Notes under the pieces: generated by a model
What the model was told of the DNA's origin: nothing
Databases searched by the model: none
What the model saw: only the letters and a program-made list of their open reading frames with translations
Assembly: GCA_903928115.1 (NCBI GenBank)
Contig: CAIYPP010000109.1
Coordinates: forward strand, 32,330-96,329
Length of the DNA stretch: 64,000 bases
Direction of reading: 5' to 3'
Source: an uncultured Planctomycetota bacterium
Lineage (GTDB): Bacteria; Planctomycetota; UBA1135; GCA-002686595
Program-made: the position numbers and the translations under genes
Shown here: positions 56,692-64,000 of the stretch, piece by piece
Layout: each line of letters starts with the position of its first letter
Position numbering within the stretch: position 1 is the stretch's first letter

Positions 56692-58809
56692 ATGTCGTCC
56701 CCCGCCACGCCCCAGCAAGCCCTCCCCCTCTCCGCTCCGCGGCCGCTCGACGCCGGTGGGATCCGCCGCGTCGAGACGCTCCGGGCGCACCTTTCGAGCA
56801 CCGAGGCGCTGGCGCGCGTGTGGCGACCGCAGCTCGATGACCAGCGCCGACCGGGACCTTCCCCGCTCGAACTCGCTCCGCTCGAGCTCGCCGCGGAGAC
56901 TCCCCCCGATTCGAACCTGCGCGTCGAGCTCGAATGGGATGGTTCCGTCCAGCGCGCGCGGGTCCACTTCGGCGAGGCGGTGAGCGTCTACGGCGGCGGC
57001 TCGGCCCCGGGCGGCCTCGCGCGTGCAGGCAAGTCGCTGCGCCTGTGGGCCCGCGCTGGCACCGCAGACGAGCCGCGCTCCGAGGCTCCCCACGTCTTCC
57101 CGATCGCGCTCGGCGTGCGCATCGACGGGAGCGCGCTCGCGGTGCTCGGAGACAGCGTCCGGCCCGGACTGCTGCGCTTCGGCCAAGATCATGTCGAGCT
57201 CGCCTTCGAGGGCGATGCGTGGGACCTCTGGGTCATCGAGGCCCCGTCGCCGCAAGCGCTTTCCGGTGCGCTCGCCGAGCTGCTCGGACGCATCGACCTG
57301 CCGCCGACCTGGAGCTTCGGCAACCAACACACGGTGCTTGAAGCCGCGAGCGCCACGGCGATCGCAGAGCGTGCGTCGAAGCTGCGCTCGCGGCACCTGC
57401 CCTACGACGTGCTCGCGCTCGACTCGGCCAGTCTCGACCGAGGCCGCCCCTTCACTTGGTCGAAGGACGGCTTCGAGGATCCCGCGCGGACCCTCGACGA
57501 GCTCCACGAGCAGGGCTTCCGCGTTCTCGCGCCGCTGGAGCCCTTCCTGCCCGCCGGCAAGCACTACCCCGCCCACAAGAGCGGCGTCGACGGCGAGCAC
57601 TTCGTCGTCGATCCGCGCGGACTGCCGCTGCGCGTGCGCGCCGAGCACGGACCGAGCTCCTATCCGGACTTCACGCAGGCCTCCGCGCGAGCGTGGTGGT
57701 CGGCGCTGGTCGAGAAGCACGCCGAGTGCGGGGTCGACGGCTACTGGAGCGAGACGAACCTGCCGACGCTGCCGCTCTCGCCGACGGGCACGCTTCCGAG
57801 CGACGCCGCGCATCGCGGACTCGGCGCTCCCGCGCACTCACGCGCCCACAACGCGAGCGCGCACCTCTGGTCGCAGGCGACGCGCGATGGACTCGCACAG
57901 GCGCGCCCCACGCAGCGCCCGTTCGTGCTCTCCCGCGGCGGCCACGCTGCGAGCGCGCGCCACAGTGCGACGTGGGTCGTCGCACAGCAGGCCAACTGGG
58001 AGGAGCTGCGCGGCCTGCTCGCCCGCGTGCTCTCACTGGGGCTCTGCGGACAGCCGCTCGCCGGCGTCGAGATCGGCGCGCGAAGCGGCACGCTCGCGGG
58101 CGAGCTCCTCGCACGCTGGCACGAGCTCGCGGCGCTGATGCCGCTCTCGCGCGACGACGGCCGAGAGCCCTTCGGCCACGGGCAGGAGCTCGACCGCGCC
58201 ATCAAGGCGGCCCTCGAGCGCCGCATGCGCCTCGTGCCCACCTTCGCGAGTCTCGCGGCAGACGCCCACGCGAAGGGCCTGCCGCTCCTTCGACCGATGT
58301 TCTTCGCGGACCCGAGCGACCGAGCGCTGCGGGACGTCGACGATCAATTCCTGCTCGGAGACGACATCGTCGCCGCTCCGGTGCTTCAAGCCGGCGCGAC
58401 TCAGCGCACCGTTCTCTTGCCTTCGAGCCCGAGCGGAGGCTGGTACCTCCTCGAAGGCGGTCGAGACCTGCTGCCGCCCGGCCGCTACACGGTCGAAGCG
58501 CCGCTGGGCCGAACGCCGCTGTTCGTTCGCGCGGGCCGCATCGTCGTCACGCGGCCTTCGAAGGCCCACGTGCGCGCCCAGCGCGAAGAAGACCCCGAAC
58601 TTCACGTGTTCTTCGATCCGCGACAGCGCGCCACCGGCACGCTCCACGAGGACGACGGCGAGACCCGCGCGGATCGCGGCGTCACCACCGAGTTCAGCGC
58701 GCGCGTGGCGCGCGGACGCGTCGTGATCGATGCCTTCGCCAACGGACGCGAGGTCGTCGATCGCGCGTGGCACGTGCACGCGCACGGGGTTGCTCTGCAA
58801 AAGCCGTGA
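56692..58809 (+). CDS. GH31 glycoside hydrolase family protein, probably inactive
   Basis: This 705-aa protein has the GH31 layout: an N-terminal beta domain (about residues 20-200), a TIM-barrel with LPYDVLALDS, a FTWSKDGFEDPARTLDELHEQGFRV region and REPF...RRMRLVPT, and a C-terminal beta part (LLRPMFFADPSDRAL, DDQFLLGDDIVAAPVL). The active site is altered: the nucleophile motif reads W352-S-E354-T-N-L-P instead of W-x-D-M-N-E-P, and the acid/base position in the W-x-G-D motif is Ala431. No signal peptide, so it is cytoplasmic. It may be a pseudoenzyme or have another role. Confidence 0.87.
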   Translation: MSSPATPQQALPLSAPRPLDAGGIRRVETLRAHLSSTEALARVWRPQLDDQRRPGPSPLELAPLELAAETPPDSNLRVELEWDGSVQRARVHFGEAVSVYGGGSAPGGLARAGKSLRLWARAGTADEPRSEAPHVFPIALGVRIDGSALAVLGDSVRPGLLRFGQDHVELAFEGDAWDLWVIEAPSPQALSGALAELLGRIDLPPTWSFGNQHTVLEAASATAIAERASKLRSRHLPYDVLALDSASLDRGRPFTWSKDGFEDPARTLDELHEQGFRVLAPLEPFLPAGKHYPAHKSGVDGEHFVVDPRGLPLRVRAEHGPSSYPDFTQASARAWWSALVEKHAECGVDGYWSETNLPTLPLSPTGTLPSDAAHRGLGAPAHSRAHNASAHLWSQATRDGLAQARPTQRPFVLSRGGHAASARHSATWVVAQQANWEELRGLLARVLSLGLCGQPLAGVEIGARSGTLAGELLARWHELAALMPLSRDDGREPFGHGQELDRAIKAALERRMRLVPTFASLAADAHAKGLPLLRPMFFADPSDRALRDVDDQFLLGDDIVAAPVLQAGATQRTVLLPSSPSGGWYLLEGGRDLLPPGRYTVEAPLGRTPLFVRAGRIVVTRPSKAHVRAQREEDPELHVFFDPRQRATGTLHEDDGETRADRGVTTEFSARVARGRVVIDAFANGREVVDRAWHVHAHGVALQKP

Positions 58810-58812
58810 CGC

Positions 58813-59400
58813 CTAGGCAGCTTCCGCGCTCTCGGTCGGAACCACGGGCAGCATGAGCCAGGCGTCGAAGGGCGGATATTCGTGCAGAGTGAGGCTCGCG
58901 CGCACCAGCACGAGCTCCTCGTCCGCCGCGTGCGGAAATGCCGGCGCGAAACCGGGCTTCAGCCCCTGACATCCCTCGGAGCGCGTGCTCGTCCGCTTCG
59001 GAAACGTCTCGCGCAGCGCACAGTCGATCGAGCCGCCGATCAGGTTGCCGACCTCGACGAGAGCATCCTTCGTCGCACGCTCCATGTCGCGATCCTTGCG
59101 GCGCGACGCCACGACATCGTCCGCCATCATCATAAGGTAGCACGCCATCGAAATCGCCTCGGCGAGCGGCACCAGCAGGGCGCCGTGGCGCTGAACGCCG
59201 TCGACCGTCACTCCGAGCCGGAACGCGATGTGCACGCTCTTGGGCGCCGGAAGCTTGTGCGGCGAACGCTCGACCTCCAGCTCGGAGAGGACCAGCGGCC
59301 GATCGAGCAGCATCGACAGGTCCTCGGCGATCTTCCCGAAGACGTGCTGACTCACCGCTCGATCGCTCTCGCGCAAGGACTTGTCGAGTGTCGTGCTCAT
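58813..59400 (-). CDS. CheC/CheX-like chemotaxis phosphatase
   Basis: This 195-aa protein has the motif A-L-V-E-V-G-N-L-I-G-G (E-x-x-N-x-x-G-G), the catalytic-type motif of CheC/CheX/FliY CheY-P phosphatases. Only one such motif is seen, with a helix-rich N-terminal half and a beta end. It is the last gene of the second chemotaxis unit, 16 bases after cheX. Confidence 0.75.
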   Translation of the reverse strand: MSTTLDKSLRESDRAVSQHVFGKIAEDLSMLLDRPLVLSELEVERSPHKLPAPKSVHIAFRLGVTVDGVQRHGALLVPLAEAISMACYLMMMADDVVASRRKDRDMERATKDALVEVGNLIGGSIDCALRETFPKRTSTRSEGCQGLKPGFAPAFPHAADEELVLVRASLTLHEYPPFDAWLMLPVVPTESAEAA

Positions 59401-59416
59401 GAAAATCCTCCGTACC

Positions 59417-59941
59417 TCAGGCTGCGCTGGAGCTCGCGTCCCGCCTCCAGAGCTCGACCGAGACCCAGCCCTGCTGCAGGCGATACACGAGCGCCCCGCA
59501 AGCCGGCCCCGGGACCTCGGATCCGACGTCCTTCATGAACGGCACGCTCAGGTCGTAGCGCCCGAGCGGGTCGAGGACGCGGGTCTTCATGTGACCCGTG
59601 ACCATGTTCGCACACTCCTTCAGCGCGTCGTTGATCTCGTCGACGGCCAAGGTCGTGTCGTCGTCGAGCATCAGAAGACCGCGCGCGATGTCGTGCGCTC
59701 CGTCCGCCGTGCAGCGAAACACGACCTGACCGGAGATCGCGCCGCGGAACTCGACCACCGCCTCGCGGTCGAAGGTCGAGCGCGCGCCGCCGCTGGTCGC
59801 GGCGCGAGCGTGCGAGTGCTCCGCGAGCGACTCGAAGGTGCAGATCATCGAGGTGAACACCTCGTCGACCGCACGTTCGAGCGCCGTGAGCAGCTCCGCG
59901 TCTCCCGGCAGCGTGCCGGGCGAGTTCGCTGCCTCAGCCAA
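59417..59941 (-). CDS. cheX: CheX-like CheY-P phosphatase
   Basis: This 174-aa protein has the motif A-L-K-E-C-A-N-M-V-T-G-H (E-x-x-N-x-x-x-G), characteristic of CheX, together with FRGAISGQVVFRC and a beta-rich fold. CheX dephosphorylates CheY-P. Its start overlaps the cheY end by eight bases (stop at 59934), so translation is coupled. Confidence 0.85.
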   Translation of the reverse strand: MAEAANSPGTLPGDAELLTALERAVDEVFTSMICTFESLAEHSHARAATSGGARSTFDREAVVEFRGAISGQVVFRCTADGAHDIARGLLMLDDDTTLAVDEINDALKECANMVTGHMKTRVLDPLGRYDLSVPFMKDVGSEVPGPACGALVYRLQQGWVSVELWRRDASSSAA

Positions 59942-60308
59942 GGTAGGCCTCCAACGCCGAGCGGATCGACTCGGGCGTGAACGGCTTCGTCACGTAGCCA
60001 TTCGCACCGAGCTCGAGCGCATTCGACATCATCGCTTCGCCACCCTCGGTGGTGACCATGATCATCGGCAGCGTCTCCTTCGAGCGCGTCGCGCGGACGG
60101 CCTTCACGAAGTCGACGCCGTTCATCTCGGGCATATTGATGTCCGAGAGGATCAGGTCGATGTCGGGGTCGCTCTGCAGCTTGGCCATGCCCTCGACGCC
60201 GTTGCCGGCTTCGAGCACCGTGGCGCAGGGGATCTCCGCCTGACGAAGGACGCGGGTGATGATCTTCCGCATGGTTGCGGAGTCGTCGACGATCAGAACC
60301 TTGTTCAT
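59934..60308 (-). CDS. cheY: CheY response regulator (single receiver)
   Basis: This 124-aa receiver domain has the acidic pocket (VDD at 7-9), phosphoacceptor D56 (LILSDINMP), the Thr of MVTTEGG and the conserved Lys in VTKPF. It has no output domain, so it is a CheY. It begins a second chemotaxis unit, separated from cheR-cheX by a terminator-like hairpin, and overlaps cheX. Confidence 0.93.
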   Translation of the reverse strand: MNKVLIVDDSATMRKIITRVLRQAEIPCATVLEAGNGVEGMAKLQSDPDIDLILSDINMPEMNGVDFVKAVRATRSKETLPMIMVTTEGGEAMMSNALELGANGYVTKPFTPESIRSALEAYLG

Positions 60309-60435
60309 GGTCTTTGGGGCTCGGGCTTGGTTTGGGTTGCCCGCCAGAGTCCCCGCGTGCGCATGCGCGCTCCCGCTGGCTCCGGCGTGCCCCTCTCCTC
60401 GGAGCGCCGCCGTTCACTTCTGAAACGTCACAGCG

Positions 60436-60460
60436 AAAATCCGCGGAGAATCCGCCGGAT
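60436..60460 (-). terminator. Terminator-like hairpin after the upstream cheX
   Basis: Directly after the stop of the 156-aa cheX gene, on the minus strand, a short imperfect stem (CCGGCGGA against TCCGCGG with one bulge) is followed by ATTTTCG. It probably separates the cheA-W-Y-B-R-X unit from the second cheY unit. The stem is short, so read-through is possible. Confidence 0.5.
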
Positions 60461-60930
60461 CAGCGAGGAGCGGAAAAAACCTGCAAGCAGAGCGGCCAGC
60501 CGCGGAACGACAGGCGCTCCTCGTGCAAGAGTTGCGCGCGATCGAGCGGCAGTTCGAGCGGCGCGCGCGTCGGCAGAGCCAGCTCGTTGCGCCCCGGCAG
60601 CACCGACTTCAGGTTGCCGCCGAAGATGTTCACGAGCTCGAACAGCGTCGCTTCCACTTCGCCCTGCGAGAGCTCCTGCAGCGGCTTTCCGAGCAGGCTC
60701 GCCGCGAACTCGCTCGCGGTGCGCCGCGGACACGCGAGCACCACGACGCCGCTCCACTCGCCGCGGATCGAAACGCAGAAGCGCTCCTCCTCGTGTTTCA
60801 CCGAGCTCGCGTCGTGGGCTTCGCTCGCGGCTCGCAGCGGCTCGCCGAGCGCGGAAGACCAGACTTGCTCGAAGAGCGTCGAGATCGCGCGCCCGAGGTC
60901 GAGGGAGTGCGGGTTCGCGGCGCGCTGCAT
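60460..60930 (-). CDS. cheX: CheX-like CheY-P phosphatase
   Basis: This 156-aa protein has the motif T-L-F-E-L-V-N-I-F-G-G-N (E-x-x-N-x-x-G-G) and beta-rich ends (FCVSIRGEWSGVVVLACP). ATG 60930 overlaps the cheR stop by one base (TGATG). It is a third member of the CheX/CheC-type phosphatases in this cluster. The identity is based on the single motif and gene context. Confidence 0.8.
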   Translation of the reverse strand: MQRAANPHSLDLGRAISTLFEQVWSSALGEPLRAASEAHDASSVKHEEERFCVSIRGEWSGVVVLACPRRTASEFAASLLGKPLQELSQGEVEATLFELVNIFGGNLKSVLPGRNELALPTRAPLELPLDRAQLLHEERLSFRGWPLCLQVFSAPR

Positions 60931-61754
60931 CAAGCGGCCTTCACGCGGTAGCACGCGGTGTGCAGGGTGTCGGACGCAAAGCTCTCGTCCACGTTGATCG
61001 TCGTCTCGGCCGTCCCGAGGAACAGATAGCCGTCGGGCCGCAGCACGCGCCGCATGTTGCCGAGAATCTGCCGCTTGGTCGGGACGTCGAAGTAGATCAT
61101 CACGTTGCGCAGCATGATCAAGTCGAAGGGCCCGATCGCGCCGTAGAACTTCTGGGCGAGATTGAACTCCTTCCACGTGATGAGGGAGCGCAGCTTCTCG
61201 TCGACCTGCCACTCGAGCCCGCTCTTCTTGAAGTACTTCACGAGCAGCGGCGCCGGCAGGCCGCGGTTGACTTCGAGCTGGCTGTAGATGCCCTCGCGCG
61301 CCTTGGCGAGCACCTGCGTCGAGATGTCCGTCGCAAGGAACTCCACGCGCCACCCCGCGAGCTCGGGGAAGTTCTCGCGCAACAGCATCGCCATCGAGTA
61401 CGGCTCTTGGCCGGACGATGCGGCCGCGCACCAGATCGAGAGCTTGCGTTCCGCACGGCGACGCTCGATGAGCTCAGGGAAGACCTTCTTGCGCAAGTGC
61501 TCGAAGGGTGCGACATCGCGGAAGAACGAGGTCTCGTTCGTCGTGAGCGCGTCGACGACGCGCGTGACGAGCGCAGGGTTGCGGCGCGTCCGCAGCTCGG
61601 CGATGAGAGCGTGAATCGTTCCCATGCCCTGCTGGAACGCGACCGGCCCGAGCCGCGTCTCGACCAGATATTCCTTTCCAGGCTCGAGGACGATGGCGGC
61701 CTCGGCGCGGATGAAGTCGGAGACGAACTTGAACTCTTCGGCGCTGATCCCCAT
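60930..61754 (-). CDS. cheR: Chemotaxis protein methyltransferase CheR
   Basis: This 274-aa SAM enzyme methylates glutamates on chemoreceptors. It has an N-terminal helical domain and the core with TNETSFFRD, WCAAASSGQEPYSMAML (SAM loop), EFLATDISTQVLAKAREG, LIMLRNVMIYFD and GYLFLGTAETT. ATG 61754 overlaps the cheB stop by one base (TGATG). All hallmarks are normal. Confidence 0.96.
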   Translation of the reverse strand: MGISAEEFKFVSDFIRAEAAIVLEPGKEYLVETRLGPVAFQQGMGTIHALIAELRTRRNPALVTRVVDALTTNETSFFRDVAPFEHLRKKVFPELIERRRAERKLSIWCAAASSGQEPYSMAMLLRENFPELAGWRVEFLATDISTQVLAKAREGIYSQLEVNRGLPAPLLVKYFKKSGLEWQVDEKLRSLITWKEFNLAQKFYGAIGPFDLIMLRNVMIYFDVPTKRQILGNMRRVLRPDGYLFLGTAETTINVDESFASDTLHTACYRVKAA

Positions 61755-62857
61755 CACGCACCCCTTGCGTAAGCGCCGCGCGACTCGCGCACGCGGCGGT
61801 CGATCTCGCCCGCAAGCTCCTTGAGCGGCAGGACGGCATCGGCCAGCCCTGCTCGCACCACGGCGCCGGGCATTCCCCACACGACGCTCGAAGCCTCGTC
61901 CTGCGCGAGGACCAAGCCTCCCGCAGCACCGATGACCTCGGCACCGAGCATCCCATCCTGCCCCATCCCGGTCAGCACGAGGCACATCACGTTGCCTCCG
62001 AAGACCTCGGCGACGGAGCGGAACAACACATCCACCGCAGGGCGGCAGAAGTTCTCGGGCGGGCCCTGATGGAGCGTCGCGTGCACGCCCGCGGCGCGTC
62101 GTTGCAGAGCCATGTGATAGTCGCCGGGCGCAATCAGCACGAGCCCCGCCGCGAGGGCATCGCCCTCGACTGCTTCACGCACGCGCAAGCGGCAGCGCTG
62201 GTCAAGGTTGTTCGCGAGGTTCGCCGTGAAGCCTGGGGGCATGTGCTGCACGAGCACGATCGGCACCGGAAAGTCCGCGGGCAGCGCGGGAAGGAGCTCC
62301 GTGAGCGCATTGGGCCCCCCCGTCGACACACCGATCGCGAGCACGTCGATCCGCTGCCGCGGCTTGATCCGCGGCGCAGGCGGTGGAGTCGGACGCGCAG
62401 CAACTGCGGGCGCTGGTTGAGGAGTCCGAGCGGAGGATGCTGCCGCCGCGCGAGGGGAGCCGCCGCGCACCTTTGCCGCGAGCTCGAGACCGAAGCCTCG
62501 CGCAGACACGCAAAGCGCGGCGTCGCTCTCCGGCCTTGTCAACGTGTCGCTCGCACCGGCGGAGAGCGCCTGCTCCAAGGCGGCTCGGCCGTCGAGGCTC
62601 GCAGGGGCCAGCGCGATCAGCCTCGCCGCAGGGAACGCCCGACGCAGCTTGCCGAGCGAATCCCGCCACTCTTCCTCGGCCATGCAGAGGTCGAGCACGA
62701 TGACATCAGGGCGCTCCGTCGCGCACTTGGCGAGCGCAAGGCTCGTCGCACCGACCGCGGCACAGAGTTCGAGGTCGTCCGCACCCGCGAGGCCCTCTTT
62801 GAGGACCTTGCGCGCGAGCGCGGAGTCGTCGATCACGGCCACACGGAGACGCCCCAT
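61754..62857 (-). CDS. cheB: Chemotaxis methylesterase CheB with degenerate receiver
   Basis: This 367-aa protein has a receiver-like domain (residues 1-110), a Pro/Ala-rich linker (about 132-165) and a methylesterase domain with the catalytic triad S178 (GVSTGGP), H205 (VQHMPPGF) and D301 (GMGQDGM). The receiver keeps D10-D11 and the phosphoacceptor D56, but the following M-P is M-A and the conserved Lys is Arg108 (LTRPES). It removes methyl groups from receptors or deamidates Gln. Overlaps cheR by one base. Confidence 0.94.
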   Translation of the reverse strand: MGRLRVAVIDDSALARKVLKEGLAGADDLELCAAVGATSLALAKCATERPDVIVLDLCMAEEEWRDSLGKLRRAFPAARLIALAPASLDGRAALEQALSAGASDTLTRPESDAALCVSARGFGLELAAKVRGGSPRAAAASSARTPQPAPAVAARPTPPPAPRIKPRQRIDVLAIGVSTGGPNALTELLPALPADFPVPIVLVQHMPPGFTANLANNLDQRCRLRVREAVEGDALAAGLVLIAPGDYHMALQRRAAGVHATLHQGPPENFCRPAVDVLFRSVAEVFGGNVMCLVLTGMGQDGMLGAEVIGAAGGLVLAQDEASSVVWGMPGAVVRAGLADAVLPLKELAGEIDRRVRESRGAYARGA

Positions 62858-62863
62858 GGATCG

Positions 62864-63235
62864 CTAGCTCCCCGTGATCCCGAGGAGCTGCAGCTTCTCC
62901 TCGACCATCTCAGGGGTGAAGGGCTTCATCAAGTACTCGTTCGCTCCGGCCGCGAGCGCCTTCACGACCTGCTCCATCTCGGTCTCGGTCGTGACCATCA
63001 TCAACGGCAGGTCGCGCCACTCCGCCGTCGCTCGCACGTTGCGGATGAACTCGTAGCCGTTCATCTCGGGCATGTTCCAGTCCACGAGCGCAATCGCAGG
63101 CAGCGGGCCGCCGCGAAGGCGCTCGAGGGCCTCTTTTCCATGCGCGGCCTGCACGACCTCGAAGCCGAGGTTGGTGAGGATGCGCGTCAGGACCGTGCGG
63201 ATCACGGCCGAGTCATCGATGACGAGTGCACGCAC
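62864..63235 (-). CDS. cheY: CheY response regulator (second)
   Basis: This 123-aa receiver domain has VIDDS at 5-9, phosphoacceptor D52 (ALVDWNMPEMNG), the Thr in MMVTTETE and Lys in YLMKPF. The start is GTG 63235. It lies between cheW and cheB and is 6 bases from cheB. It and the other CheY of the window are similar in size but not identical; both are single-domain. Confidence 0.94.
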   Translation of the reverse strand: MRALVIDDSAVIRTVLTRILTNLGFEVVQAAHGKEALERLRGGPLPAIALVDWNMPEMNGYEFIRNVRATAEWRDLPLMMVTTETEMEQVVKALAAGANEYLMKPFTPEMVEEKLQLLGITGS

Positions 63236-63273
63236 GTTGAAGACCTCTCTGGGGGCGTTCGCGAGTGTGTTTC

Positions 63274-63711
63274 TCAGGCTTCGGCCGGGACGGCGAGCAC
63301 GCGCTCGGTGTCGAGCAGGATCAGGAGCTCGCGGTCGAGCTTCGCGACTCGCGAGATCAACTCGCGCGAGACCCCGCGCAGGTTTTCGGGCGGACGCTCC
63401 AAGATCGAGTCCTCGACCTCGACGACGTCGCCGATCTCGTCCACGAGCAGCGACACCGCGCCTTCCTCCGTGCGCAGCACGACGTTCATCGAGCGCCCGC
63501 CGCCTTCGCGCGCGGGACGCCCGATCCGTCGGCGCAGGTCGATCGCCGTCACGATCTGGCCGCGCAGGTTGATCAGTCCGCGCACGACGTCCGGCGCGAG
63601 CGGCACCGGCGTCATCTCCTGATCGCGCAGGACTTCTTGGACCTTGTTCACCTCGACGCCGTACAGCGAGCGATCGAGGTAGAACGTGCAGAACTGTCGG
63701 GGCTTGCTCAT
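63274..63711 (-). CDS. cheW: Chemotaxis coupling protein CheW
   Basis: This 145-aa protein has the CheW fold markers: FYLDRSLYGVEVNKVQEVL, the P-x-V-R-G-L-I-N-L-R-G-Q-I motif and LLVDEIGDVVEV. It couples receptors to CheA. It starts 18 bases after the cheA end and belongs to one operon with the genes downstream. Confidence 0.96.
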   Translation of the reverse strand: MSKPRQFCTFYLDRSLYGVEVNKVQEVLRDQEMTPVPLAPDVVRGLINLRGQIVTAIDLRRRIGRPAREGGGRSMNVVLRTEEGAVSLLVDEIGDVVEVEDSILERPPENLRGVSRELISRVAKLDRELLILLDTERVLAVPAEA

Positions 63712-63729
63712 GTGGGGCTTCCTGCGTTC

Positions 63730-64000
63730 TCAGTGGGCCTGGGCTTGGCAGTCGTGCTCGAAGCGCCGCACGACGGCGGCGATGTCCAGAAGGTCCGTGA
63801 CCTTTCCACCGATCACGGCCGTCCCTTGCAGTCCGACGCGCGGAGCGCGCCGCTGCACCTTCAGCTCCTGCTCGACGATGTCGAGGATTCGCTCGACGAC
63901 GAGCCCGTAGCTGCGCTCGCCGTCGCGGACGGTAGATGGCCACGCGCGTCTCCGTGCGGGCGAGCCGCTCCTGGACCTGGAGCACAACGTCGCCCCTCAA
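63730..64000 (-). CDS. cheA: CheA histidine kinase, C-terminal end, with apparent frameshift (partial)
   Basis: The gene runs in from the right window edge. The last part encodes the CheW-like domain of CheA (VRDGERSYGLVVERILDIVEQ, then GLQGTAVIGGKVTDLLDI, ending FEHDCQAQAH). Upstream, the reading frame LQVQERLARTETRVAIY is also CheA-like but in another frame. Removing one base of the GG pair at 63931-63932 (plus strand) joins them into RVAIY-VRDGERSYGL. So there is either a real frameshift or a one-base sequencing error. cheW follows 18 bases later. Confidence 0.75.

Overview
The window is 64 kb of very GC-rich, densely packed bacterial chromosome. I see no phage, insertion sequence, CRISPR array, rRNA or tRNA. 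Several traits suggest a Planctomycetota-like bacterium. These are HEAT-repeat proteins ending in a W-R-x-W-W-type tail, secreted proteins with DCNGNGIPD-type repeats and a recurring Cys-rich beta domain, lamin-tail domains, MORN lipoproteins, a TPR-sulfatase lipoprotein, and an EpsB-type sugar transferase. The lineage is an inference from protein style; no rRNA is present to test it.

Layout. 0-4 kb: the end of a type II secretion operon (gspE tail, gspF, G, H, I, J), with unusual low-complexity tails on GspI and GspJ. 4-16.7 kb: housekeeping genes, mostly on the minus strand (serS, a large exported unknown, a rhomboid protease, folD, a polyprenyl synthase coupled to mobA, tatA, an mnmD-like methyltransferase, sucCD), then a CPA2 antiporter on plus. 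16.7-21.2 kb: dCTP deaminase, a Na+/solute symporter with its small DUF3311-like partner, a divergent L34 (rpmH) far from its usual dnaA/rnpA setting, and fumC. 21.3-34.4 kb: HEAT/TPR proteins, a large VWA membrane protein coupled to mnmA, yajC-yraN, a sugar transferase, mnmG and a radical SAM protein. 34.4-43.1 kb: a MORN lipoprotein, a secreted metallo-beta-lactamase/lamin-tail protein, a SlyD-like FKBP, an M18 aminopeptidase, a HEAT protein and a sulfatase-like TPR lipoprotein.

43.1-50.8 kb: polyphosphate genes ppx and ppk (convergent, stop codons overlapping in one CTAG), sixA, a methyltransferase, and a KaiB-like thioredoxin-fold protein translationally coupled to a PAS-GGDEF-EAL cyclic-di-GMP enzyme. 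50.9-58.8 kb: two secreted proteins sharing the Cys-rich beta domain, an SPFH/zinc-ribbon protein, a second MORN lipoprotein, and a GH31 family protein whose catalytic aspartates are replaced. 58.8-64 kb: a chemotaxis cluster on minus (cheA end, cheW, cheY, cheB, cheR and cheX, then cheY, cheX and a cheC/X-like gene) with three CheX/CheC-like phosphatases and an apparent frameshift in cheA.

The most promising leads are the shared Cys-rich domain as a possible secretion or surface module that might use the window's own type II system, the KaiB-like/GGDEF-EAL couple, the GH31 pseudoenzyme, and the phosphatase-rich chemotaxis set with a degenerate CheB receiver. Product names rest on reading motifs by eye; no database search was possible.
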